A program made the translations under genes and the position numbers. From Anaerolineales bacterium UBA1429 (GTDB lineage Bacteria; Chloroflexota; Anaerolineae; UBA1429): DNA of 64,000 bases. Below the pieces are notes generated by a model that was not told the origin of the DNA, ran no database searches, and was given only the letters and a program-made list of their open reading frames with translations. Positions 1 to 8,701 of the stretch are shown here, piece after piece; position 1 is the stretch's first letter; each line of letters opens with the position of its first letter. Location of the stretch: positions 1 through 64,000 of the forward strand of contig DCTX01000078.1 in assembly GCA_002329325.1 (NCBI GenBank). The letters run 5' to 3'.

Positions 1-2
1 CC

Positions 3-590
3 GCGCCGCAGAACCTGCCGCCCGTGCCGCAACGCACCATGACGGCCCCACCTCCTCCGCCGGCTGCCGCTGCGGCCCCGGCGTGGCAAGCGCCCCCGCC
101 TCCACCGGCGAGCGCGGCTCCCGCCGCCTGGCAACCTGCCGCCCCCGCCTGGGGCGTCGCGCCGGGGGTCGCCCCGGCGGCCTACGAGTTCAAGGGGCTG
201 GGGCCCAGGCTGCTGGCCAAGCTCATTGATGGCGCGCTCCTGGGGTTGGTGGGGGCCGCCTTGAGCATGCTGGTCATCGGCGACGCCAGCTCTGTGGATC
301 CGACCCTGTTCAGCGCGGTCTCATGGCTGTACGGCCTGCTCTCGCTGGCCTACTCCGTCTTGCTGGAGGCGGGCGGCGGCACCCTGGGCAAACGCATCTT
401 GAAGATGCGGGTGGTGGCGGCCGAGGATGGCGGCAAGCCCGGGTTCAAGCGCGCCCTCATCCGCAACCTGATGCACCTGGTGGATTCGCTGCCCGTCTTG
501 TACCTGGTGGGCATGCTGACCATGGCCAGCTCCGACAAGAAGCAGCGTCTGGGGGATCGGGCGGCGGGCACCTACGTCGTCAAGGCCTAG
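3..590 (+). CDS. RDD family membrane protein (5' end outside the window)
   Basis: The frame is already open at the window edge, so the start is probably upstream; a GTG at 24 and an ATG at 39 are only internal candidates. The visible N-terminal part (about 55 residues) is Pro/Ala-rich with PPPPP and WQ repeats, a low-complexity cytoplasmic linker. From about residue 57 comes an RDD domain: an Arg and Asp pair (GPRLLAKLID) opening a first hydrophobic helix, a second helix around LYGLLSLAYSVLLE, then GGGTLGKRILKMRVV, which is the typical RDD core, and a last membrane segment before QRLGDRAAGTYVV. RDD proteins are small integral membrane proteins of mostly unknown transport role. The gene ends before a perfect 12-bp hairpin shared with the convergent uvsE. 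Confidence 0.85.
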   Translation, partial: APQNLPPVPQRTMTAPPPPPAAAAAPAWQAPPPPPASAAPAAWQPAAPAWGVAPGVAPAAYEFKGLGPRLLAKLIDGALLGLVGAALSMLVIGDASSVDPTLFSAVSWLYGLLSLAYSVLLEAGGGTLGKRILKMRVVAAEDGGKPGFKRALIRNLMHLVDSLPVLYLVGMLTMASSDKKQRLGDRAAGTYVVKA

Positions 591-618
591 GCCGGCCACA
601 CCCGCAGCGAAACTAGAG

Positions 619-650
619 ACGCGCCAGAGGAGAGGATGCCTCTGGCGCGT
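619..650. terminator. bidirectional hairpin between RDD gene and uvsE
   Basis: A perfect 12-bp inverted repeat (619-630 with 639-650, 8-nt loop) lies between two convergent stop codons (590 plus, 685 minus). No long T tract follows, so termination is inferred from position and stem strength. Confidence 0.6.
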
Positions 651-684
651 TCGCCTACCATACGTCCTCGGCCAGATCGGGGGC

Positions 685-1623
685 CTAGCGCGCCAGGTCG
701 CGCCGCAGTTGCAGGAGGGCCACATCCCGCGCCTTGGCCTCCAGCATGATGTCGAACGGACGCAGCCCCCGGGTGGTGCGCAGCCAATCGGCCAACTCCC
801 ACGGGACGACGAAATCGGCGTGCTCGTTCCAGGTGGGCGTTTTGATCCGTTGCGAGCCCTCCAGCCTGCGCATCTCGCTGCGCGCCGAGCAAAAGTGGAC
901 CTTGGGGCGCACCCCTGCGGGCCATGTGCCCAGGGAGTAGGCCAGCGCCTCCGTCATGCCCACCCCCTCGGGGTTCCACACCCGGTGATGGAGGTAATCG
1001 AACACCAGGGGCACGCCGCAGGCCATATGCACGCGACGCACGTCGGCGTGGCCAAAGCGCCGGTCGTCCTGTTCCAGCGCCACCCGCTGGCGCACCGATG
1101 CGGGCAGGGCCTCGTAGTGCCGGGCGAACCGCTCCCGCGCCGTGGCCGGATCGTCGTACACGCCGCCCACATGCAGCACCACCACGGCCTCGGGCCCCAG
1201 CCCCAGGGCGTCCAGCAGGGCGGCGTGGGCCGCCAGCGAGCGGATCGCGCCCTCGGCCTGCTCCTCGTCCAGGGCATTCAGCACCACCTGGCTATAGGGA
1301 TGAAACGTAAGGCGGATGCCTTGCGAGGCGATCAGCTCCGCCAACTGGTCGAGTTGGGGCCGACACTCGCGGAGCTGCTCTGCCAGGGCAGCCCCGTCCT
1401 CGTGCAGGAGGCGCGGCAGCACCTGGGAGTGCATGCGGTACAGGCGGATGCCGTTGGCGGCCAGATAGAGGACGATATCCCGCAGGTAGGCCAGGTTGAC
1501 GCTCAAGTGGCCTGCCCCGGCGAGGCTGCGCGCATCGTGGGAGGGCAAGTCAGGCGAGCCATAGACTCGGATGGAGAATCCGAGCCTATGGCTTACTGGG
1601 CCGAAATCATCTGCCCAGGGCAT
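685..1623 (-). CDS. uvsE: UV damage endonuclease UvsE/UvdE
   Basis: A 312-residue protein of the UVDE family. These TIM-barrel endonucleases nick DNA 5' of UV photoproducts and start an excision pathway independent of UvrABC. Visible hallmarks are the N-terminal RLGFSIRVYG strand, the metal-site segments LTFHPYS, LEQDDRRF (family LEnDD) and FDYLHHR, then KVHFCSAR and the late HADF motif. Length matches the family (about 280-310). The ATG at 1623 lies 3 bp after the stop of the upstream gene, so the two are probably translationally coupled. A shorter start close to RLGF would fit the family better, but I see no good start codon there. Confidence 0.92.
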   Translation of the reverse strand: MPWADDFGPVSHRLGFSIRVYGSPDLPSHDARSLAGAGHLSVNLAYLRDIVLYLAANGIRLYRMHSQVLPRLLHEDGAALAEQLRECRPQLDQLAELIASQGIRLTFHPYSQVVLNALDEEQAEGAIRSLAAHAALLDALGLGPEAVVVLHVGGVYDDPATARERFARHYEALPASVRQRVALEQDDRRFGHADVRRVHMACGVPLVFDYLHHRVWNPEGVGMTEALAYSLGTWPAGVRPKVHFCSARSEMRRLEGSQRIKTPTWNEHADFVVPWELADWLRTTRGLRPFDIMLEAKARDVALLQLRRDLAR

Positions 1624-1626
1624 CGG

Positions 1627-2370
1627 CTACCGTAGGGGCGGCTCGCCCTGGATGCTCTCGACGAACGCCACGGCCTCGCGCACGTCATCCTTCTCCCCCA
1701 GCAACGCCAGGCGGATGCTGCCCTCGGCTCCGGCGAGGCCGCCCGCCGCCGTCGGGATGGCGTCGACCCCAAAGAGCAGCGCCAGCGCCTCGATCTCGGT
1801 GAATATCTCGCCGAAAACGGGCCACAGGCTGAGCACGGGACCCATCTGCTCGTCCTCGGCAGCCACCAGCGCGGCGGCCTCGACGATATCAAAGGGCACC
1901 TCTTTTTCCAGCCCCACAGGGATCAGCAGGCGCAGCTTTTTGCCGGTGATGGGGCCCATGGCGCCGCCGATGGTGCCGCCCGTGGGGTTGCCCACGCTAA
2001 TGCCTGCAATGCCCGCCTCATAGTTGAGGGCGTTGGCCCCCTTGATGAACACGTCGCCCGGCTTCATCTGGGCCAGCGCGGTAAAGCGATCCAGGCCCGG
2101 ATCGGGCTGGCCGTTCACCAGCACCAGATCGGGCATGGCCTGCGCCTGCCAACTCGGCCTGTCTTTGGCCGGGAATGTGCGCCCCGAGAGGTAGGCCCGC
2201 TTGTCAATCTCCTGGCCCATCAGCTCCTCATAGATATAGGCGTTGGTGCTGCCGCTGGGCAGCACGATGATGCCCTTCTCCAGCTTTTCCTGGATGAACC
2301 GCAGGGCCACCACGCCCTTGGCGATCAGCCGCTTGGATTCCGATACGGTCAGGACGACTTCGGCTTTCAT
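1627..2370 (-). CDS. conserved protein of unknown function, Gly-rich
   Basis: A 247-residue soluble protein. I chose the ATG at 2370 because AGGAGG sits 6 nt before it; the upstream ATG at 2391 would place that ribosome site inside the gene. The segment GIIVLPSGSTNAYIYEEL resembles the GSGST-type phosphate loop of the ISOCOT (ribose-5-phosphate isomerase/DeoR-sensor) fold. A later NPTGGTIGGAMGPITGKK stretch is another possible ligand loop. No signal peptide or membrane segment is visible. It is the first gene of a tight pair with uvsE (3-bp gap). I do not recognise an assigned function; a sugar-phosphate or nucleotide-binding role is inference from the loop only. Confidence 0.8.
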   Translation of the reverse strand: MKAEVVLTVSESKRLIAKGVVALRFIQEKLEKGIIVLPSGSTNAYIYEELMGQEIDKRAYLSGRTFPAKDRPSWQAQAMPDLVLVNGQPDPGLDRFTALAQMKPGDVFIKGANALNYEAGIAGISVGNPTGGTIGGAMGPITGKKLRLLIPVGLEKEVPFDIVEAAALVAAEDEQMGPVLSLWPVFGEIFTEIEALALLFGVDAIPTAAGGLAGAEGSIRLALLGEKDDVREAVAFVESIQGEPPLR

Positions 2371-2435
2371 AACGCTCCTCCTATTGATCATGAACTGGCG
2401 TCTCTACGCTCTTGACGGACTCTATCTTCTCTCGT

Positions 2436-3116
2436 CTACGGGTAGGCCGCTTCGGTGGGCGCGGCCAGAGGCGCCCGCGGGAGGGCCGTCGCAGGCGGAT
2501 ACGGCTCTTGCGTGGGCGTCAAGGGAAAGCGAGGATGGGTCGGCGTCGGGAGCAGCGTGGGCGTCGGCGTAGAGGTCGGGGGAACAGTGGGCGATGGCCC
2601 TGGTGTGACGGTAAACATCAGGATCGGCCCTGGCGTGATCGGCACCGGGGTTCCCTCGTAGTAAACTCGGACGCCCTCGGCCGTGAAATGGAGGCGCACG
2701 GAATCCACGACACGTAGCCCCTGGGGTGTGGCAGCATTTGCCAGTATCCAAAGACTCTCCCCAGGTGGCAGTCGAATCTCTCTAGTGAATATTGCAGGTT
2801 GCTTCGCTCTTGCACCCATCAGCCACCCGGCCCCACCCTCCCATACAGTCCCCTCTTTGGCGGTCGTTTCCCATCCACCGGGCCCTCGTACCTGTGCACT
2901 GGAAGGATATGTGTAGAGGGAGACGCCGAGCTTTGGAACATCACTCTCTGTCCACACGGTAATCGTTACCGTTACTGGTTCCTCAGTGCGAATCGGCTCG
3001 GCCACCTCGAGCTTGACGCAGAGGCCCTGGTTGCACTGTCCTCTTCCAGAATCGGGCGCCCCCGCGCAACCTGCCACTACGACCACTAAAAGCGCGAGCA
3101 ACCATGCGTGTTTCAT
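2436..3116 (-). CDS. putative lipoprotein with Thr/Pro-rich tail
   Basis: 226 residues. The N-terminus MKHAWLLALLVVVVAGC is a type II signal peptide with lipobox VAGC, so the mature protein should be lipid-anchored at its Cys. The middle (about residues 35-165) is predicted beta-rich with VTVTITVW and MLFTVTPG-like strands, resembling an intracellular proteinase inhibitor or Ig-like fold, but I cannot name it. The last 60 residues are a TPTPT/PTPTH low-complexity linker, common in Chloroflexota exported proteins. The longer open frame reaching 3377 is Arg-rich and overlaps comEA, so I reject it in favour of the ATG at 3116, which has a GGGAG upstream. Confidence 0.75.
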   Translation of the reverse strand: MKHAWLLALLVVVVAGCAGAPDSGRGQCNQGLCVKLEVAEPIRTEEPVTVTITVWTESDVPKLGVSLYTYPSSAQVRGPGGWETTAKEGTVWEGGAGWLMGARAKQPAIFTREIRLPPGESLWILANAATPQGLRVVDSVRLHFTAEGVRVYYEGTPVPITPGPILMFTVTPGPSPTVPPTSTPTPTLLPTPTHPRFPLTPTQEPYPPATALPRAPLAAPTEAAYP

Positions 3117-3212
3117 CTTGGCATCTCTCCCTTGAACGCACGGCGCCCGTACGGACAAAGCCAAGCGCATATGTGCGCCCTTTGCCCGTATACCTGCCTC
3201 CCGTCGCTCTCC

Positions 3213-3242
3213 ACGCTTCCGAGCATGACGCTTCCGAGCGTC
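3213..3242. repeat. 15-bp tandem duplication upstream of the lipoprotein gene
   Basis: Two adjacent 15-bp units (3213-3227 and 3228-3242) share the 12-mer ACGCTTCCGAGC and differ in the last three bases. It lies in the 166-bp gap between comEA and the lipoprotein gene. No function is evident. Confidence 0.6.
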
Positions 3243-3282
3243 ACGCTCTCTGCGACAGCCTCCCCCCATCGCCCCCGCGCCC

Positions 3283-3900
3283 TTATTGTACCGCAACCTG
3301 CTCCCGGATGCGCGCATAGATGGCCTCGCCGATCCCCGATACCCGCATGATCTCCTCGGTGGTGGCAAACGGCCCATTTTGCTCGCGATCCTGCACGATG
3401 CGGGCTGCCAGCGCCGGCCCGATGCCGGGGAGCTGTTCCAGCTCGGCGGCGGTGGCCGTGTTCAGGTTGATCAGGGCCGCGGCGCCTGCCGTGCTGGCGG
3501 AGGCCGCCGCCCCCTGGAGCATGGGCGTCAGGCTGGGGCGCGGCGCGGCCCCCCGCAGAGGCACCCGCACCTGCTGCCCATCGCCCACGCGGTCGGCCAG
3601 GTTGATGGCCTCCGGGTCGGCCTCCCCGGTCAGGCCGCCGGCGGCCTGCACCGCATCTATAATACGCGCATCCGCGCCCAGCACATAGACGCCGGGCGTT
3701 GCTACGGCCCCCACCACGTGCACACGGATCGCGACCGTGGGCGTGGGCGCCACGGCGCTCGCCGTCTCGGTGGCCTCCACGAGCTGGATCGCCTCCGGCT
3801 GGGGCCGCCGCTCGAAGAAGAGGTAGGCCCCGAACACCGAGGCCAACGCCAGCGTCAGGTAGATGTGGCTGCGATACTGCGTAAGGAACTTGGCTATCAT
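3283..3900 (-). CDS. comEA: ComEA-like helix-hairpin-helix DNA-binding protein
   Basis: 205 residues. One N-terminal transmembrane helix (about 13-30, IYLTLALASVFGAYLFF) anchors the protein outside the membrane. A SLBB domain follows at about 58-115 (VHVVGAVATPGVYVL, INLADRVGDGQQVRVP). A C-terminal tandem HhH domain at about 143-203 carries INLNTATAAELEQLPGIG and the second hairpin VSGIGEAIY. This order is that of ComEA, the membrane DNA receptor for natural transformation. No comEC is in the window, so an active uptake system is not shown here. The start at 3900 has only a weak ribosome site. Confidence 0.92.
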   Translation of the reverse strand: MIAKFLTQYRSHIYLTLALASVFGAYLFFERRPQPEAIQLVEATETASAVAPTPTVAIRVHVVGAVATPGVYVLGADARIIDAVQAAGGLTGEADPEAINLADRVGDGQQVRVPLRGAAPRPSLTPMLQGAAASASTAGAAALINLNTATAAELEQLPGIGPALAARIVQDREQNGPFATTEEIMRVSGIGEAIYARIREQVAVQ

Positions 3901-4057
3901 CGCTGCCCTAGACCCTCACCCACTGACCCCCAGACCGGATGCCGGCCATCCTCGCCAAGCCGCAGAGGAAGCCGCCGCGAGCCGCCGCGTCTCTGCGCGA
4001 GGTTCACGCCAGCGCGCTCCCGCCGTTCACGGCCAGCGGCGGCCCACCGGCCGCGGC

Positions 4058-5572
4058 CTATTCCGCTGTGGGCGCGCCCATGGCCTGCAGCCAGGCGGCC
4101 AGCAACCGGACGCCATAGCCCGTCGCGCCCTTGACCACATACCCCTTGGTCTCGCCGGACCAGGCCGTTCCGGCGATATCCAGGTGCGCCCAGGGGTGCC
4201 CCTGGGCAAAGCGCGCCAGGAACTTGGCCGCCGTGATGGCGCTGGCCTCGCGCCCGCCCGAGTTCTTGATATCGGCCACGTCGCTCTTGATCTGCTCGTC
4301 GTACTCGTCGAACAGGGGCAGTTGCCAAGCCTTTTCCCCCGAACGCTCCGCCGCCCCCAGGAGGGCCTTGGCCAGGGGCTGGTCGTTGCCCATCAGGCCG
4401 GCGGCCACGTGCCCCAGGGCCACCACGCAGCCGCCCGTCAGCGTAGCCAGGTCCACCACGGCCCGGGGCGCATAGCGGCCGGCGTAAGCCAGGGCGTCCG
4501 CCAGGATCAGGCGGCCCTCGGCGTCGGTGCTGATCACCTCGATGGTGAGCCCCGCCTTGGAGCGCAGCACGTCGCCGGGCTTGTAGGCGCGCCCGCCGGG
4601 CAGGTTCTCGGTGGCGGGCACCAGGCCGATGACCCGCAGCGGCAGCTTGAGCTCGGCCACGGCTCGCATGGCCCCCAGGGTGGCCGCCGCACCGGCCATA
4701 TCGTACTTCATCTGCTGCATCCCCTCCACCGGCTTCAAACTGATGCCCCCCGAATCGAAGGTGATGCCCTTGCCGACGATGACATAGGGCGGAGCGTCGC
4801 CGTCGGCGCCCCGGTGCTCCAGCACGATAAAGCGGGCGGGCTCGTGGGAGCCCTGGGCCACGGCCAGCAGCGCCCCCATGCCCTCGGCGGCCATCTCCTC
4901 CTCGCCCAGCACCTGGCAGGTCAGGCCCACCTGGTTCGCCATCTCTTGCGCCGCCTGGGCCAGCAGGGTGGGGGTCAGCTCGTTAGCGGGGCGGTTGACC
5001 AGGTCGCGGGCGAAGCAGGCGGCCTCGGCGACGATGCGCCCCGCCTGGGCCCCGCGCTCTACGGCGGGCAGGGCGGCCTCGCTCCACTCCACCAGGGTCA
5101 GTTGCTCCAGGGGCGGGCGCCGGTCGGGATCGGGCTGGCGCGAGGCCTCGAAGCGATAGTCGCCCAGGATGGTGCCCTCCACCAGGGCCTGGGCCGCCTC
5201 GTCGGGCGCCAGGCCGCCCGCTCCCGCGCCGTGGACGATGCTGGCATAGCGGGCGACCCCCAGCTCGCGCACCTGACGCGCCGCCAGGGCCGCCGCCTGC
5301 CGCAGCTTGTCCAGGCTCCAGGACTCCTGCTTGCCCAGCCCCACCACCAGCACCCGAGGCGCGGGGATCGCACCCCGGGTGTAGAGCAGGGCCATCTGGC
5401 CAAAGCGGCCATCGAAATCGCCGCTCGCGATGCGCTCGGTGATGGCACCGCCCAGGGCGCGGTCCACGGCGGCTGTGGCGCCCCCCGGCTCCTGCACGCC
5501 CTGGAACAGGTTGACGACGATCAGCTCGGCGCTGGTCTCTTGAATCGCGCCGCGAAGGGTGTTGACTTGCAT
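4058..5572 (-). CDS. pepA: leucyl aminopeptidase (M17, PepA)
   Basis: 504 residues, the usual PepA length. The N-terminal third is the macrodomain-like regulatory domain. The C-terminal catalytic domain carries VGKGITFDSGGISLKP (metal-binding Lys and Asp), MKYDMAGAA (Asp ligand) and STDAEGRLIL (Asp and Glu ligands plus the catalytic Arg). The family consensus of the last motif is NTDAEGR, so the Asn is replaced by Ser here, a mild variation. It is a cytoplasmic two-metal aminopeptidase removing N-terminal residues from peptides. The start ATG at 5572 has GAGGAG 9 nt upstream. An M20 peptidase lies upstream on the same strand, suggesting a local peptide-degradation group. Confidence 0.95.
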   Translation of the reverse strand: MQVNTLRGAIQETSAELIVVNLFQGVQEPGGATAAVDRALGGAITERIASGDFDGRFGQMALLYTRGAIPAPRVLVVGLGKQESWSLDKLRQAAALAARQVRELGVARYASIVHGAGAGGLAPDEAAQALVEGTILGDYRFEASRQPDPDRRPPLEQLTLVEWSEAALPAVERGAQAGRIVAEAACFARDLVNRPANELTPTLLAQAAQEMANQVGLTCQVLGEEEMAAEGMGALLAVAQGSHEPARFIVLEHRGADGDAPPYVIVGKGITFDSGGISLKPVEGMQQMKYDMAGAAATLGAMRAVAELKLPLRVIGLVPATENLPGGRAYKPGDVLRSKAGLTIEVISTDAEGRLILADALAYAGRYAPRAVVDLATLTGGCVVALGHVAAGLMGNDQPLAKALLGAAERSGEKAWQLPLFDEYDEQIKSDVADIKNSGGREASAITAAKFLARFAQGHPWAHLDIAGTAWSGETKGYVVKGATGYGVRLLAAWLQAMGAPTAE

Positions 5573-5682
5573 AGTGGGTTACTCCTCTATAGGTCGGTTG
5601 TGTGTCAGATTACCTCGCGCAGAGAGCGCGGAGGGCGCAGAGCAGGTATGACCTACTCTCCCTCGCCATCCCGTCATCTCGT

Positions 5683-5706
5683 AGGGGCGAAGCTCGCCTT
5701 CGCCCT
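5683..5706. repeat. palindromic intergenic repeat, copy 1
   Basis: A stem of about 9 bp (GGGGCGAAG pairing with CTTCGCCC) with a 5-nt loop, in the 198-bp gap between pepA and the M20 peptidase gene. A closely similar palindrome recurs at 29514-29535, so this looks like a dispersed REP-like element. As RNA on the minus strand it could also end the M20 transcript. Confidence 0.6.
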
Positions 5707-5770
5707 CCCTAGCTCTTCGTTCTTTGCGCGAAACTCGCCTTCATCCTTGCGGGCGTGCCAGGCGCGGCCC

Positions 5771-7117
5771 CTACTCCCCCATCTCCCCGTACCGGCAGGT
5801 GATCTCCCACAGCGTCTCATAGCCGAACGCCAGGCTTTCCAGCCAGAGGCCCTCGTCCACGGCGTGAGCGCCGCCGGTTCGCACCGCCTCGGGTTGCGGC
5901 AGAGCGGGGATGAACCCGTACACCGGCACGCCGCGGGGGATCAGGTGCTTGGCGTCGGTGGAGCCGGCGCACTGCCAGGGCACCACCTGGGCGCCCGCGA
6001 CTTCCTCGGCGATCACCGCGCCGATCACATCCACGATGGGCGCATCGGGCGACGATTCCAGGCCGGGCGAGTACTGGCCCTGATGCAGTTCGACGGTCAC
6101 CTCGTCTCCCGCCAGCTCCTGGAGGTGCGCCAGAAAGCCCTGCAGGGTCTGGCCCGGCAGGATGCGGCCATCCAGATAGGCCTGGGCCGTGGCGGGGATG
6201 ACGTTGATGCGATCCAGGTCGCCCGCGGCCAGCACCGTGGGCGAGACCGTGTTGTAAAAGAGGGCCCGATTGCGCGCCGCGCCCTCCGGCGAGAGCCCGG
6301 CCTCGATCAGGGCCTCCTCGATGCGCCCCCTGGCCAACAGCCCATCCACCTTGTGGCCGCGCGGCGCCGAATGGCTCTCGGCGATGGTCACCAGCGCCCT
6401 GCGCATGGTCTCGATGGCGCGCCCCTCCAGGTGGCCGTCGCCCAGGCGGGCCAGGGCGCGGGCCAGGCGGTAGGTGGCCAGGTCGTAGCGGGGCTGCGAG
6501 GCGTGGCCGCTGGCGGCTTGCGCCGTCCAGACGGTGCGGCAGACGCCCTTCTCGGCGGTCTGGATGGTGAAGAAGGTGCGCTCGCCCACGCGCATGGCGC
6601 TGCCTGCTCCCTCGTTCAGGGCGCAAGCGGGCTCCAGGATCTCGGGCTCGTTCTGGGCCAGCCAGCCCATGCCCCAGCGGCCGCCCTTCTCCTCATCGGC
6701 GGTGGCCGCCAGGATCACGTCGCGTTTGAGGCGGCGGCCCTCCGCGGCCAGCCGCAGCAGGATGGCCGCGCCATAGGCCACCATCTGCTTGTTGTCGGTG
6801 CTACCGCGCCCCCAAAGGACGCCATCCCGGATCTCGGCCTCAAAGGGCGGATGGCTCCACGCCTCGGGGTCGGCGGCCACCACATCCAGGTGACCCATGA
6901 GCATCAGGGGGCGGGCCTCCCCGGTGCCGCGCCAGCGGGCGATCAGGTTGCCGCGCCCCGGCGCAGGCTCGATGATGCGCGTCTCGATGCCTGCCGGGGC
7001 CAGCAGGTCGGCCAGGTAGCGGGCGCAGGCAATCTCGTTGCCGGGAGGGTTGGTGGTATCCATGCGCACCAGAGCTTGCAAAATCTCGATCACCCTCGGG
7101 TAGGTTGGCTGCCCCAT
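5771..7117 (-). CDS. M20 family metallopeptidase/deacylase
   Basis: 448 residues of the M20 (ArgE/DapE/carboxypeptidase G2-like) family. Motifs in order: MGHLDVV (first metal His plus catalytic Asp), GRGSTDNKQM (bridging Asp), ADEEKGG (catalytic Glu and metal Glu), then the dimerisation domain containing GHASQPRYD, and the final metal His near SDAKHLIPRG-like sequence (STDAKHLIP). It hydrolyses an amide or peptide bond on an N-acyl or dipeptide substrate, but the substrate cannot be read from sequence. The start at 7117 has AAAGGGG upstream. It is divergent from the lipoprotein at 7483. Confidence 0.9.
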   Translation of the reverse strand: MGQPTYPRVIEILQALVRMDTTNPPGNEIACARYLADLLAPAGIETRIIEPAPGRGNLIARWRGTGEARPLMLMGHLDVVAADPEAWSHPPFEAEIRDGVLWGRGSTDNKQMVAYGAAILLRLAAEGRRLKRDVILAATADEEKGGRWGMGWLAQNEPEILEPACALNEGAGSAMRVGERTFFTIQTAEKGVCRTVWTAQAASGHASQPRYDLATYRLARALARLGDGHLEGRAIETMRRALVTIAESHSAPRGHKVDGLLARGRIEEALIEAGLSPEGAARNRALFYNTVSPTVLAAGDLDRINVIPATAQAYLDGRILPGQTLQGFLAHLQELAGDEVTVELHQGQYSPGLESSPDAPIVDVIGAVIAEEVAGAQVVPWQCAGSTDAKHLIPRGVPVYGFIPALPQPEAVRTGGAHAVDEGLWLESLAFGYETLWEITCRYGEMGE

Positions 7118-7395
7118 GCAAGATACCCCTTTCTCTAGCCGTCTGCCTCCAGGGTATCACAAGGCCGGGGGGCGCGCAAGACTCTTGCGGGGCGAGGCGA
7201 AGCCCCGATCCGTCAGGTATGGGCTTGCCCGGCGACAAGGGAGATCTCGCCACGCCCCCATCCCCCGACATGTCAGGATCTTCTCCGACCGCGCGGTGGG
7301 AAGAGGGGGCAGCGCCAGTGCCGCGCTTGCTTGCTGACGCGACGTTGTCCTGGCATGGCACCCCGGGTGGTATCCTGGCTGAGCGATCGTGCGTT

Positions 7396-7424
7396 TTGAC
7401 CCCTCTCCCCCAATGGGCTACACT
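7396..7424 (+). promoter_or_regulatory. sigma-70-type promoter for the lipoprotein/glycosyltransferase cluster
   Basis: TTGACC, a 17-bp spacer, then TACACT, ending 58 bp before the TTG start at 7483. It lies in the 365-bp gap between the divergent M20 gene and lipoprotein. The gap also holds a short GGGGC...GCCCC hairpin near 7190-7215, and I see no gene in it. Confidence 0.6.
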
Positions 7425-7482
7425 CACCCCGTTGGCTCCACCCGGCCTCAGTTGCCGTGTGACGGCTCATGGGGAGGTCAGT

Positions 7483-8691
7483 TTGGCTCTACGCCGCGCC
7501 TGCTATGGGATCGTTCTGTTGGCCTTGCTGGCCCTGGCGTTGCAGGGCTGCAGCGGCCGGCAGTTGCTCTACGATGTCTCCATCCGGCCCACCGTCATCT
7601 CGCCCGATGCCGATGGGCAGGATGATATCGCCGAGGTCAAGTACTCCCTCTCGCGCTCGTCCCAAATCACCATCTATCTGCTGGATGAGAGCGGTCAGCG
7701 CCACGACCTGCGCGTCGCCGAGCGGCGCTCCAAGGGGGAACGCACCCTCTACTTTGGCGGCGTGGTGGATGGCCGCCTCCTGCCCGATGGCGACTATACC
7801 ATGGTCTTTGAGGCTGTGGATGGGCGCGGGCATAGCGAGCGCACCGAAACGCCCATCACCCTGGCCGATGGCGATCCGGTGCCCATCGAGGTCGAGAACC
7901 TCAACATCTGGCCCCAGACCTTTGAGCCCAACCGCGACGGCATCGCCGACCGGGTCAAGATCGGCTACAACCTGAACAAAGAAGCCGAGCGGGTGGAGGT
8001 CTACATCTTGGGAGCCGACGGTGCCAAGTACCCCGTGCCCGAGGACAAGATCCGTGAGGAGGGCGCGCCCGGCACCCACGAGCACGATTACGACGGCGGC
8101 ATTGATCTAGGCGCCACGCCGCCCCCCGATGGCGATTATACCGTGGTGGTGATGGCGGAGGACGCCGTGGGCAACCGCTCCGAGGCCCGAGGCTCGCTGA
8201 CCATCGAGGGCGGCGGCCTGCCTTTGGTGGAAATCATCCAGCGGGCGGCGGTGTTCGAGCCCTCGGTGGTGCCCCTGGGGACCACCCTCTACTTCACCTG
8301 CACCGTCAAGAACATCGGCACGGTGCCCATCCGCACCAAGGGTCCCGAGCCCGGCACGATCTATAGCACCGCGCAGAACTATAACACCCTGGCGGAATAC
8401 GAGGAGCCGGGCATCTTTCGCGTTGGCCTGGATTACGAGGGCAACACCGAGGGCCGCAGCTATCCCTTCCGCTGGCAGCTCGGTATGGACGACGAGCTAA
8501 CCGTGATTGACACCACCATCGGCCCGCAGCAGTACCTCATGCCCGGCCAGACCGTTACCGTCTGGGGCGGCCTGCGGGTGGACGATGTGCCCGTGAAGAC
8601 AGAGCCGTACTACTGGCTGGGGTTGATCCATGAGCAGGTCTGGGTCGTGCAGGATCGCGTGGAACCCACCCAGATCGCCATCGGCTTCTAG
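7483..8691 (+). CDS. lipoprotein with two FlgD-like Ig repeats
   Basis: 402 residues from a TTG start, chosen because GGGAGGT lies 4 nt upstream and because it opens a signal peptide (ALRRACYGIVLLALLALALQGC) with lipobox LQGC. The longer frame back to 7105 overlaps the divergent M20 gene and is not credible. The mature protein has two repeats of the FlgD Ig-like type: VISPDADGQDDIAEVKYSL...LPDGDYTMVFEA (about 25-120) and TFEPNRDGIADRVKIGYNL...PPDGDYTVVVMAED (about 130-240). A C-terminal beta domain (about 250-400) has CTVKNIGTVPI, resembling CARDB-like modules. It is probably a surface scaffold. Two glycosyltransferases follow immediately. Confidence 0.8.
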   Translation: MALRRACYGIVLLALLALALQGCSGRQLLYDVSIRPTVISPDADGQDDIAEVKYSLSRSSQITIYLLDESGQRHDLRVAERRSKGERTLYFGGVVDGRLLPDGDYTMVFEAVDGRGHSERTETPITLADGDPVPIEVENLNIWPQTFEPNRDGIADRVKIGYNLNKEAERVEVYILGADGAKYPVPEDKIREEGAPGTHEHDYDGGIDLGATPPPDGDYTVVVMAEDAVGNRSEARGSLTIEGGGLPLVEIIQRAAVFEPSVVPLGTTLYFTCTVKNIGTVPIRTKGPEPGTIYSTAQNYNTLAEYEEPGIFRVGLDYEGNTEGRSYPFRWQLGMDDELTVIDTTIGPQQYLMPGQTVTVWGGLRVDDVPVKTEPYYWLGLIHEQVWVVQDRVEPTQIAIGF

Positions 8692-8701
8692 GCGGGCCTC
8701 C

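Noticed and set aside
3863..7138. 1091-codon open frame on the plus strand
   Set aside because: It lies antisense to pepA and the M20 peptidase, both with clear catalytic motifs; it is rich in Gly/Gln/Arg/His as expected of a shadow frame in GC-rich DNA.
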